Positions 41,801 through 49,218 of a stretch of DNA of 64,000 nt are shown here, one piece after another. The DNA is taken from contig CALSFV010000377.1 of assembly GCA_943737045.1 (NCBI GenBank), positions 186,001-250,000 on the forward strand, read 5' to 3'. Every line of letters starts with the position of its first letter. Positions within the stretch are counted from its first letter, which is position 1. Origin of the DNA: Parapristionchus giblindavisi. Its lineage: Eukaryota > Nematoda > Chromadorea > Rhabditida > Diplogasteridae. The notes under the pieces were generated by a model. It was not told where the DNA came from and ran no database searches. It was given only the letters and a program-made list of their open reading frames with translations. A program made the translations under genes and the position numbers.

Positions 41801-44800
41801 AATCCGACGAGGACGCCGAAAATGTATGCTCCAAAATGTACGTGGATATGTGTACGTAGGCTCAATTTAACGCTAGTTTACGTGACGACATGCTCCCATT
41901 TTGCCAATGTCTATTGATCGCACAAGACAGAAATTTGTCTTAAATCAACTATCAAATATTGCCTTTTCGTGCCTTTTCTCTCTGCGGTTCGGTCGGTTGG
42001 ACTGTTCTCTCTTTCTACTCTCGACTACACTCGCCTATTCCATCAAGAGAAAAGGACCAACAGTTGAGTCCCCTCCTAGCAGACTTTGGAAAGTCAGGAG
42101 CGGTATTTCCATCATGTCAAGCAGGCCGATTGGACGAGCAACGTCAAGTTTTCGTGGGTTATTCGACTATTCTAATCAAGTTTCATATGCTGCCGTTTTC
42201 TTGAATAGAGATCAATTCTCTCAGAGACGAAAGGATAAATCTTTTGGATAAGAAGATTCCCCCTGTTTTGACCCCTTCTGCATTTAATGTGCTGATAAGA
42301 TAAAGTATTATTATTATTATTATATCAAATATTTCATTTGTAGTCACAAATCGAAGCCCCGTGGACGCCTTCAAGGTGGTCTTCTGTCGACTCACACTAC
42401 TCGAACAGGATTTGGTCGCAGTACCGTGCATTCTGACTCAGGTAAAGATCAAAGATCAGTAAGGGTTACGGTAGAAGATCAAAGAATAGGGTTATTGTAG
42501 AAGAATAAACATAAGAGTTACGGTGGATGTTCAAAGATCAGTGTTACGGTAGAGGGTCAAAGATCAGGGTTACAGTATACTGTAAAACGACTACGATTTG
42601 TCTTATACATGATCGCCGACATGTAAGCGTATGTCTGAGCTTTAATCTGCATTCAGTCAGAAGACTATCTACAGAATACTGTAGCTTTCCACGTTCAACC
42701 ACAATTTGCTTTTATGTGATTATTTTGAATGATTAAAAGTAACATTAAAGAAAGGGAACAAGGAGATTTAGGGCGCGATATTATCATACATTTTCATACC
42801 CTCACAGTGTGAGGAATGACCCACTATAAACGGCGTATTTTCAGGGTTGACCCACTATATAATGCTCATTTTTATGTGAAAGATTACAATTTTTGCGAAA
42901 AATAACGATTTTTCTAAATCGACCAACTATATAACTGCGCTTGCAAGAGAATCGACCATATCCAGTGGGGGTCCGGCACAGGCAAAAAATCAAATTTTGG
43001 GGATCGGGGTTCTCAAGGGTGCTGATGACGATGCGCATGTTCATTTTGCACCTAGAGCCACCGTTGAGGCCAGACGACGTCGCGTTCAAATCTCGTTTTT
43101 CGACTTGAAAAGTCGTTTCTCTTCACCCGAAAAAAAAAATTACAAAACTATGCCCCACAGTGCAGAATTTCATGGCGATCACGCCTGTCCAATTCATTTT
43201 TTACCCAAAATTTTCATAATTTTCATAAATGGAATTTCTCTCTACGGCAAAAGTAAGTAATGCAACCTACATAGATAGGACCGGAATGGCTCCAGCATCA
43301 GATAGAAAAAAATTCAGCCAATTTGCGCCCGCGACTTTCGAGAAATTCAACTTTCAGTGTAGTGCATTTTGCCGTTGAAGTGGAGACAAGAGACGAGAGA
43401 GTGTGATGGTGTGAGAGAGCAGAGAGGCAGGTGAGGCGAGCCGCATATAAAGGAAGGGGGTGTCTCCCCCTCTACCTCCTTTGTTCTCTCACACCACCAC
43501 ACTCTCTCGCTTCTTTTCTCCTCTTCTAAGACAAGCTGACTACACTGAAAATTGATTTTCTCGAAAGTCGCGGGCGCAAATTGGCTGAATTTTTTTCTAT
43601 GTGATGCTGGAACCATTCCGGTCCGATCTGTGTAGGTTGCATTACTTACTTTTGCCGTTGAGAGAAATTTCATTTATGAAAATTATGTAAATTTTCGATG
43701 AAAAATAAATTAGACAGTCGTGATCGCCATAAAATTCCGCCCCGTGAGTCACAGTTTCGTAATTTTAGCACCATCGGGTAAAGAGAAACGATTTTTCAAC
43801 GCGAAAAATGAGATTTAAACGCGACGTCGTCTGGCCTCAGTGGATCTAGGTGCAAAATGAACATGTCCATCGTCATCAGCACCCTTGAGAACCCCGTTCC
43901 CCAAAATTTGATTTTTTTACTGTGCCGTCACTTAGTCGATTCTCTCGCAAGCGCACTCATAAAACAATTCGGTGAGGGCACCAAAAATGTATGGATATTA
44001 TAATGAAGAACGTGGGATCAACGATGTGGAATTCTATTCTCTATTAGATTCGCGAGGCTGAAAGTGTCACCCATATAGCTCAGCGGTTAGTAGTCAGTGC
44101 TAGTAACCGTGCCACGCGAGTTCGATTCCCGTTTGCAATTTTCAATATATTTTATCATTCAAATATTAAAAATCGTTCATTCCCTGGTGTTTCCTTGGTG
44201 CATCAACGAACTTTGAGCTTGGATTACGGTATTCTGAAACATTGTTTTTGTATTCTGAAAGATGTGATCTTTAACCTGACCAGTTTAGTTACGAAAAAAA
44301 CTCGAGGGTTCCCTTCTTTAAGCGAGTGTACTTGATTGAAATATCGATTAGTTGGCTACAGTAATCAAACGTTTTTTTCGTTTCAGGACCAGCCGGTCAT
44401 CACGGCCGCCCACCAGACATAAGTCCGCGACTTCAACGTTCAATGAAGCGAGCTCGCCGTTCAAATGCACCCTTGTACAGTATAATATTTTATTGATCTC
44501 CACCTTGTCTATCCTACTTCACACTTACTTGATTACTACCTTAGTCACGATTGGATGTTGTCTTACTGTATCATATATTATTGATTTTTTAACATCCCAT
44601 ACTTCTATTTCATCCCTACCATCTCTCCACTCTTTCCTGCTCACGTAGACCACGTGCAATATCTCTACGCTAAATTGTTGCCTTTTAGATTTTTATCATT
44701 AATAGTAGTCAAAGTTGCCAATAATGACGGCGTCATAATTGGGCCAATAATGACGGCGTCATTTTTGGCCCAATAATGACGGCGTCAATGTTGGCAAAAT

Positions 44801-45844
44801 CTGAGTGAAGTCTTTCTGCCAATAATGACGGCGTCAATGTTGGCAAAATCTGAGTGAAGCTTTTCTGCCAATAATGACGGCGTCATAATTGGGCCAATAA
44901 TGACGGCGTCATTTTTGGCCCAATAATGACGGCGTCAATGTTGGCAAAATCTGAGTGAAGTCTTTCTGCCAATAATGACGGCGTCAATGTTGACAAAATC
45001 TGAGTGAAGCCTTTCTGCCAATAATGACGGCGTCATAATTGGGCCAATAATGACGGCGTCATTTTTGGCCCAATAATGACGGCGTCAATGTTGGCAAAAT
45101 GTGAGTGAAGCCTTTCTGCCAATAATGACGGCGTCAATGTTGGCAAAATCTGAGTGAAGCCTTTCTGCCAATAATGACGCCATCAAAAATGGCATTTCCG
45201 AATTTTCCTGACCTTGCCTAATTAGAACATTGCATTATTGGCATTCCATCCGGAAAAGTAATTTGCCAATTTTGATAGCAGAATTATTGGCGGAAATGAA
45301 TTTTAACGTTTCCGCCAATTGTGCTGCTTTCAATATTGTCAACGTTCGATGCGCCAAAAACGAATGGATCATTATTGGCCATGCCAACATTTACATCGTC
45401 AAATTTGTCTCCATTTCCCGTGACAAAATGGCTGCCGTCAATTTTGGCAACATCCCCTACCTCACCCGCTTGCCAATTATTCAAGATGCATTATTGGCAA
45501 CAAAAAGTCAGCCAACATTGATCATTGATTATTTGTCATTTTCTTGTTTCTCACTGGAAGACAATAAATAAAGAATCAAAATTGGCAATTGTACAATTTC
45601 ATACACATGACAACATTGCACACTGCTTTATTGGCATGCCAAATCGGACGTCGTCAGAGTTGGCTAAAATCGATCTTCATCTCATTCTACGCCACTTTCT
45701 TATTCTAAGGCCTCTTATATATTTCAGCTTATCAAATTCTTCACAATAGTTGGAGGTTATGGTGGATTGATCTGTGCTCTTGGAGTCCTATTCGTGTTTG
45801 AATTGATTACATTAGTTGGCCTTATCCTGAAAACGATGGCTTGA
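18225..45844 (+). CDS. EGAS-like channel subunit: eight EGF domains plus ASC domain
   Basis: Twenty exons join in phase to 727 aa: 18225-18417, 18583-18708, 18902-18981, 19101-19152, 25289-25402, 25510-25674, 25723-25854, 26694-26813, 26889-26995, 27163-27255, 27304-27381, 27595-27671, 27780-27886, 28095-28255, 28329-28436, 28480-28585, 28649-28776, 28852-28908, 29046-29108, 45728-45844. The start gives a hydrophobic leader (MPTLLWLFSLIASTTATG). Exons 1-10 encode eight six-cysteine EGF modules. Exons 10-20 encode the extracellular DEG/ENaC (ASC) region, with GNCFTFN, ACFRKC, CECMDPRYSYP and CSCLPPC. The final exon is a single membrane helix (GGYGGLICALGVLFVFELI) and a roughly 10-aa tail. The combination matches the EGF-plus-ASC proteins of C. 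elegans (egas-1 to egas-4). A canonical first membrane helix with cytoplasmic N-terminus is absent, and the GxS filter motif of the last helix is not present as such. Two introns are expanded by palindromes, to 6.1 kb and 16.6 kb. Confidence 0.9.
19362..20736. mobile_element. Foldback element P3 in EGAS intron 4
   Basis: The inverted arms at about 19408-19973 and 20139-20703 are nearly identical. They begin at TTGGCACTTGGCCAAAAAGT and end at its mirror. The outer 40 bp on each side form a weaker terminal repeat starting TATATGAGAGACT. The central spacer is about 165 bp. It has no ORF of note and does not start with CAGTA, so it belongs to a different family from its neighbours. Confidence 0.8.
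20731..20804. repeat. TA dinucleotide microsatellite
   Basis: About 35 TA units lie exactly between foldbacks P3 and P4. It probably arose by expansion of TA target sites. Confidence 0.95.
20805..22058. mobile_element. Foldback element P4 (CAGTACCGTGCA ends), TA-flanked
   Basis: The ends are CAGTACCGTGCA and TGCACGGTACTG, with TA on both sides. The arms pair from about 20820 to 21250 and from about 21425 to 21860. The right side carries about 190 bp (21862-22058) with no counterpart on the left, so one end has lost or gained sequence. No transposase was found. Confidence 0.8.
22065..23719. mobile_element. Foldback element P5 (CAGTAGCGCCGC ends), TA-flanked
   Basis: It begins CAGTAGCGCCGCAAAGTC only six bases after P4 and ends with the reverse complement. 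The arms are about 740 bp. The centre (about 22780-23030) contains GATCAAA heptads. Blocks such as TGATGACGCTACCGAA and a following CACTTTTTCGAAAATTC match P1, so the two are diverged members of one family. Confidence 0.85.
23722..25168. mobile_element. Foldback element P6 (CAGTAGCGACGA ends), TA-flanked
   Basis: It starts two bases (TA) after P5 with CAGTAGCGACGAAAAGTATT and ends with the reverse complement before TATATATT. The arms are about 650 bp, meeting near 24440. A 112-codon plus-strand frame (24236-24574) lies across the axis but resembles nothing known and is probably incidental. Confidence 0.85.
25935..26659. mobile_element. hAT-like MITE in EGAS intron 7, with nested insertion
   Basis: The terminal repeats TAGGGTGGCGAAAATGA and TCATTTTGCCACCCT are flanked by the direct repeat GCTTCCTAT (25926-25934 and 26660-26668). 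This is an 8-9 bp target duplication as expected for hAT elements. It sits wholly within the intron between exons 25723-25854 and 26694-26813. A 440-bp hairpin is inserted at 26181-26620. The same terminal sequence appears at about 39834 in the giant palindrome. Confidence 0.8.
26181..26620. mobile_element. Harbinger-like hairpin MITE nested in the hAT-like MITE
   Basis: The ends CTAGGGAATGG and CCATTCCCTAG are flanked by TAA on both sides, a TWA-type duplication typical of PIF/Harbinger. The arms of about 190 bp are inverted copies (for example GATGCATGAAATTACGGTTA and its complement), with one-sided mismatches. Confidence 0.75.
29190..29640. repeat. TTGGC/GCCAA-rich terminal zone, left arm
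   Basis: About eleven TTGGC or GCCAA motifs occur in about 450 bp, often inside ATTATTGGCA or ATTGGCA. The zone lies between the palindrome end and the tandem block, and its sequence apart from the motif does not align well with the corresponding right-arm zone. Confidence 0.7.
29641..30150 (+). repeat. Tandem repeat block, left arm
   Basis: Repeated units are built on TGACGCCGTCATTATTGGC. Two spacer types alternate: one with AGAAAGACTTCACTCAGATT, the other short, GGCCCAATTATGACG or GGCCAAAAATGACG. Each core holds the near-palindrome TGACGCCGTCA. About a dozen cores are present. The right arm has the same block inverted at 44708-45185, with a different order of subunits. Confidence 0.85.
30734..30807 (-). 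other. tRNA-like stretch, left arm outer
   Basis: The minus strand contains TAGCTCAGCGGTTAG (A-box-like) and GAGTTCGATTCCCG (B-box) about 35 nt apart. The acceptor ends do not pair as a clean cloverleaf, so this is a tRNA-derived remnant or pol III promoter. Mirror copy at 44064-44137. Confidence 0.45.
30914..31938. repeat. Nested foldback P8, left arm
   Basis: Inverted arms run from GCGCTTGCGAGAGAATCGAC to its mirror at 31938, with the axis near 31420. The centre is rich in GAGAGTGTGGTGGTGTGAGA and its complement. It is homologous to P9 through blocks such as GGGGTTCTCAAGGGTGCTG. Mirror copy at 42935-43958. Confidence 0.75.
32270..32430. repeat. GATCTTTGATC-type tandem repeats, left arm
   Basis: Imperfect units of about 36 bp combine CTACCGTAACCCT with GATCTTTGA. 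The mirror copy is at 42440-42600. Similar units occur at 6225-6355. Confidence 0.6.
32880..34498. repeat. Nested foldback P9, left arm
   Basis: It begins ATCGGGGTTCTCAAGGGTGC and ends with the reverse complement. Its centre is occupied by a hAT-like MITE (33337-34053). It is related to P8. Mirror copy at 40010-41620. Confidence 0.75.
33337..34053. mobile_element. hAT-like MITE inside P9, left arm
   Basis: The ends TAGGGTGGCGAGAA and TTCTCGCCACCCTA are flanked by the 8-bp direct repeat GAGTGGAC (33329-33336 and 34054-34061). Its 717 bp are present at the same place in the right arm, so it was inserted before the large palindrome formed. Confidence 0.85.
34764..34955. mobile_element. Left-arm-only insertion, hAT-like
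   Basis: The ends TAGGTGGGC and GCCCACCTA are flanked by the direct repeat TTTCAATCA (34755-34763 and 34956-34964). The uninterrupted site, TTTCAATCA once, is visible in the right arm at about 39545. The interior repeats a GGCTRTGCGCAAGG motif. It inserted after the arms were made. Confidence 0.85.
35600..35835. repeat. TTCTCGA-rich hairpin block, left arm
   Basis: Dense TTCTCGA/TCGAGAA motifs form many local hairpins. The mirror block at 38655-38915 is similar but longer by about 25 bp at one end. Confidence 0.6.
35904..35981 (-). other. tRNA-like stretch, left arm inner
   Basis: The minus strand reads GGCGAAGTGGTGTAGTGGTC (A-box-like) and later CTGGGTTCGATTCCCGG, a good T-arm. The anticodon and acceptor stems do not fold convincingly, so it is treated as a tRNA-derived promoter remnant. 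Mirror copy at 38506-38583. Confidence 0.45.
36089..36950 (-). pseudogene. Exon-like segments, left arm (mirror of 37546-38400)
   Basis: Mirror image of the right-arm exon-like segments described at 37546-39399, with the same splice-like borders. Differences between arms are few. Confidence 0.3.
37107..37380. other. Unpaired centre of the giant palindrome
   Basis: About 270 bp of single-copy AT-rich sequence lie between the mirrored CCCATGGG sites. No ORF or repeat is evident. Confidence 0.7.
38506..38583 (+). other. tRNA-like stretch, right arm inner
   Basis: Mirror of 35904-35981, on the plus strand, with the same A-box-like and B-box sequences. Confidence 0.45.
38655..38915. repeat. TTCTCGA-rich hairpin block, right arm
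   Basis: Mirror of 35600-35835, with extra TCGAGAAATTTTCTCGA sequence not present in the left arm. Confidence 0.6.
39751..39945. other. Segment present only in the right arm
   Basis: About 195 bp, including the hAT-like end TTAGGGTGGCGAAAATGA, is found between sequences that are directly joined in the left arm near 34558. Either the left arm has a deletion or the right arm gained it. Confidence 0.6.
40010..41620. repeat. Nested foldback P9, right arm
   Basis: Mirror of 32880-34498, with the same central MITE. Confidence 0.75.
40455..41171. mobile_element. hAT-like MITE inside P9, right arm
   Basis: Mirror of 33337-34053. Flanking 8-bp repeats GTCCACTC are at 40447-40454 and 41172-41179. 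Confidence 0.85.
41961..42323 (+). mobile_element. Right-arm-only insertion with ATT-rich 3' tail
   Basis: A 363-bp insertion is flanked by an 11-bp direct repeat TATCAAATATT (41950-41960 and 42323-42333, sharing the boundary T). The uninterrupted site is present in the left arm near 32550. It ends GATAAAGTATTATTATTATT, like the tail of the retrotransposon at 48764-53330 (GATAAAATTTATTATTAT). This looks like a retroposed SINE or truncated non-LTR copy. Confidence 0.8.
42440..42600. repeat. GATCAAAGATC-type tandem repeats, right arm
   Basis: Mirror of 32270-32430. Confidence 0.6.
42935..43958. repeat. Nested foldback P8, right arm
   Basis: Mirror of 30914-31938. Confidence 0.75.
44064..44137 (+). 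other. tRNA-like stretch, right arm outer
   Basis: Mirror of 30734-30807, with TAGCTCAGCGGTTAG and GAGTTCGATTCCCG on the plus strand. Confidence 0.45.
44708..45185 (-). repeat. Tandem repeat block, right arm
   Basis: Inverted counterpart of 29641-30150, made of GCCAATAATGACGGCGTCA cores. Subunit order and count differ from the left arm, as expected from unequal exchange or slippage after duplication. Confidence 0.85.
45186..45665. repeat. TTGGC/GCCAA-rich terminal zone, right arm
   Basis: About thirteen TTGGC or GCCAA motifs occur in roughly 430 bp of otherwise unique sequence. Beyond the first and last stretches this zone does not align with the left-arm terminal zone, although motif density is the same. 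Confidence 0.7.
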
Positions 45845-46775
45845 AATCACATTTACAATAATACATAACACTCGCTGTTATAATTTATTCTCAAGTTGGA
45901 TAAAGCTTGTCACATGTTTTGTTTATTGGGTCGAAATATTCTTTACTTCATCTCTCCTCCAAGAATAGAATACTGTTTAAAAGTGTTTACTTGCAAGATA
46001 TGAGACTCTGTGGAAATGAAAAATCCTTACAGTGATGATAACAAACGATGGATTTCAATTAAAAAGCGGGAATTCAAATTCTGACTTACTAACTGCGATT
46101 TCCTAAGGATAAATTTCATTTTTCCGCCTTAGGGGTGCTGGAACTTGAATTCCTACTTAACATCCTTCTTAAAGGCAGCTGGCATCCAAACATTTCGACT
46201 CGAAATAGTTAAAATAGTTGATATCATGTTGGTAAGCTCACAAAACTGATCAGAAATATGTATTTGTAAGTTTGAAACGACGCTCTATTAAGAAGTTGGA
46301 TTACTGTAGCCTGCTCCACACCACGGGCGAGGTTTCGAACTACAGTATGCTAACTCCATCGAAAGGCTCAAAAAATGCCCATTATTGAGTTTTATTCTTC
46401 ATAATTCCCCAGTGCGGATAGAATTATCATCAAAACATTCAATTTCAAGTCGTCTCCAAAGAGTTGGTGTGGCAATTAGGAAAAGGCTACCGCTAATTGG
46501 AGCAGACTGTAGTTTTTAAACCGCGCCGTTCTTCTTACCAGAGAATTCTTATGATATAAGATTCATATATTTCGAAACATAATTTCAAGCTCTTTTATAT
46601 GAGATCAACTTGTTTTTCGTTCCCGGGTCCCTTTAAAATCGCAGTTAGAAGGTCAGAATTTGAATTCCCGCACCTTTTTTCGCGCCCGCGAATTGAAATT
46701 TTCGGTTTTCCAGTATACTTTTTTAGACCCTGGAAAGTCGCAATTTTCCGTTTTCCATTTTTTTAGTGCGCCATA
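45845..46775. other. Intergenic region after the EGAS-like gene
   Basis: The stretch 46170-46265 (TTAAAGGCAGCTGGCATCC onward) recurs at about 54112-54210, so it belongs to a dispersed repeat. Nothing else was recognised. Confidence 0.45.
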
Positions 46776-47032
46776 ATAGAATACCTTATACACAGAAGGA
46801 AATGATTGTAACTATATGTACTGATAGAGAAAAAAACCAACACTTAGTTAGTATATTTCTTATATCAATTAGGCTTCCTAAAACACGTTTGAGAACCGAC
46901 GTTCCCTATAAACAATAAACTATCTATGTAGAACGAAGTAGTAACATAAAATGATACAGGAATCAAGATAGGAAACAAGTATGAAGTGACATTCGAGAAG
47001 ACAAAGCGTAAGCTTTTCTCTCCCTAATGTAC

Positions 47033-47040
47033 TATATAAG
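47033..47040 (+). promoter_or_regulatory. TATA box of collagen copy 1
   Basis: TATATAAG lies 66 bp before the start codon and is preserved in copy 2 at 56450-56457. Confidence 0.6.
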
Positions 47041-47098
47041 GAAGAAGTGAACAAGTAATTAGTATCATATCTTCCTTTTCATTTCCATCTCAATTACA

Positions 47099-48382
47099 AT
47101 GGAAACAAAGGATCTTTATGTCGAGGAACGAGCGTTACGGTACAATATTCACTTATTTTATGACAACTCGAAATATAATTTTACCTTTAATATTACATAA
47201 ATGAAACAATTGATAGAACATCAACGTAACTATTAAAACAACACAACTATTTCAGTCGTCTAGCCTTCTTTTCTGTAACCGTATCAACAATATCTATAAT
47301 CGTTGCGATAATCGCCATTCCTATGTGTTACAACTACATGACTGTAAGTTCTCAATGAGTATTGTAACATATTGTCTTTCATATTCTTATTTATAGCACA
47401 TCCATTCAAACATTCAAGATGAAGTCGATTTCTGTATGCAACGATCTACAGGTCTATGGAGACAATTCAATAATGTAAGTCGAATCAAAGGATTTCATCT
47501 ACAGATCTCCTCGAATCCCTATTATTTCAGTTCGAGAGTACACGACCTTCTCGTATGCGTCGTCAAGCTTCTCATTTCTTCGATGAAAGACAACTTCAAG
47601 ATAATGAACCATTGAGAAGATTCAAAGCTCGTGCAGCTGGAACTTTCGATGCTGCTGCAGTTCGAGCATCTCGTGCAGGATATGATGCTGGAGGAGCTGC
47701 ATCAGCTGGAGGAGGAGGAGGAGGATATGCTGGAGGTGCTGCAGCTGGTGGAGGTGCAGCTGTTGCTGGAGGTGGAGGAGGAGGAGGTGGATCTTGCTGT
47801 TCTTGCGGTATGGGAGCTGCTGGACCCGCAGGCCCTCCCGGCACCGATGGAGCACCCGGAAACGATGGATCAGCAGGAGCTCCTGGAGCTCCCGGAGAGA
47901 ATGCTGTTGCTGCGAGTGCCATGCCTGCTGATGCATTCTGTTTCGACTGTCCTCCTGGACCTGCTGGACCAGCTGGAAACGCCGGACCCTCCGGGCCCGC
48001 TGGAAACCCTGGAGCGCCTGGCAACGATGCTTCTGGAGGAGGTCCTGGACCAGCTGGACCTCCCGGACCACCAGGACCTGCTGGAAACCCTGGATCAGCA
48101 GGAGCTCCCGGAGGACCTGGACCTGCAGGACAAACAATTGAAATGCCCGGAGGACCTGGTCCCGCCGGTCCTCCCGGTCCAGCTGGACCTCCAGGACCCG
48201 CTGGTAATCCAGGAGCTGCAGGAAACTCGCAACCCGGACCTCCTGGACCCGCCGGAGATGCGGGACCAGATGGAGCACCTGGAAACCCTGGCGCACCTGG
48301 CAATGCTGGAAACCATGGAGGATCAGGATCTGGGGGAGGATGCGACCATTGTCCACCACCTAGAACCGCTCCTGGTTATTAG
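47099..48382 (+). CDS. Cuticle collagen, copy 1, four exons
   Basis: Exons 47099-47139, 47256-47343, 47397-47474 and 47531-48382 encode 352 aa. Layout follows nematode cuticle collagens: a short cytoplasmic start ([19 protein letters not shown]), one membrane segment, a conserved region ending [15 protein letters not shown], a basic site RPSRMRR where furin-like cleavage is expected, and a Gly/Ala-rich stretch. Then come a CCSC cysteine cluster, interrupted Gly-X-Y blocks rich in GPAGPPG and GAPGND, a second CFDC cluster and a C-terminal CDHC cluster ending APGY. The cysteines would cross-link trimers of the secreted matrix. GC is much higher than in flanking DNA, as usual for Gly-X-Y codons. 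The subgroup is not assigned. Confidence 0.92.
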
Positions 48383-48402
48383 ATTGGAATTGTTTTAGCA
48401 GA

Positions 48403-48763
48403 ACTTTTACATTGAAGTTTTTTGATAAATTATTTTATTTTACCGTGGAACGTAACGCATCATAATACTTCAAGTTTTAATACATTGTATCATTGTAAAG
48501 TTCAGATCGTTCTATTGGTTGTTTACGAACCGAAAGAATGCTGTAGAGCGCAAGAGGAAAGTGAGAAGGTGTGCGGATTACAGGGAAATGAGGGAAGGGA
48601 AACAAATTTGAAACAAACTATTTTATTCTTGATTATGATTATGTATTAAAACAGTTGAAATCACATGTATTTCTCTTTCATAATTAGCGCATCGAATTCA
48701 CATTACTTATAAGTCACCAGTAGACGCCGCTGCTCCTGGGAATAAATAAACAATTAAATACAT
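48403..48763. other. 3' flank of collagen copy 1
   Basis: Non-coding. The first 110 bp (GATAAATTATTTTATTTTAC onward) are present inverted at 54205-54313 next to the phosphatase fragment. Confidence 0.6.
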
Positions 48764-49218
48764 TTGTCTATCATAGACCCTCTCTGTCTATCATAGACCC
48801 TCTCTGTCTATCTCGAGTGAGGCTGTGTCCTCCCGAGCTCTCTATTTGTCCAACTTACGTCAATCTCACATTTGCCCAATTTCCCCAGCCCGTTTCGGGT
48901 TCAAGGGTGACAAACTATAGTCCCACTCGTGGCCATTCGTACTATCGACTGGCTAATCGAGTCCCATTCACTATACCCCGTGTTAAGTGTGTTGCCAACT
49001 TTCATAGTTGGTTAACATTCCAAATCACAGGGAATATAATTGATTGATTGATTTGGTTGATACTAAGATTCGAGTCAGCTCTCGATCTTTGAAACACTCC
49101 TTGGAGTGTACACGTGTCTGTGTCCGTCCATTATTGTCTTGTGTTCGTCCCCTCTTGCGTCTCTCCACTCTCTCGTCTCATCACTCTAGTCTCTTCCTTC
49201 TTACATTGATCCGTCTTA

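Larger units (their letters stand above)
29141..45720. mobile_element. Giant 16.6-kb palindrome filling the last EGAS intron
   Basis: The ends are ATATAAGAGGCCTTAGAATA and its reverse complement, lying 32 bp inside the donor and 7 bp before the acceptor of the last intron. The left arm is about 29141-37106, the right arm about 37381-45720, and the spacer is about 270 bp. Order outward from the centre in both arms: exon-like segments; a tRNA-like stretch; a TTCTCGA-rich hairpin; a foldback (P9) carrying a hAT-like MITE; heptad repeats; a second foldback (P8); another tRNA-like stretch; a tandem-repeat block; a TTGGC-rich terminal zone. No transposase was found. The structure resembles Drosophila FB-type foldback elements, whose long inverted ends contain tandem repeats. 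That comparison is inference. Confidence 0.85.
46776..48401 (+). repeat. Collagen duplication unit, copy 1
   Basis: From TAGAATACCTTATACACAGA to just after the collagen stop, this unit is nearly identical to 56189-57816. It includes the promoter, all four exons and the introns, at a constant offset of about 9417 bp within the gene. The 3' flanks differ from about 13 bp after the stop. Confidence 0.85.

Noticed and set aside
41901..42251. 116-codon frame through the right-arm insertion as a captured gene
   Set aside because: It begins in arm sequence and crosses the insertion boundary with its target duplication, so the frame is accidental.
47596..48398. Long open frames in other frames and on the opposite strand of all three collagen genes, including one that reads as Gly/Pro-rich
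   Set aside because: The Gly-X-Y codon pattern is nearly self-complementary and leaves other frames open. Splice sites, membrane segment and cysteine clusters support only the annotated frame.
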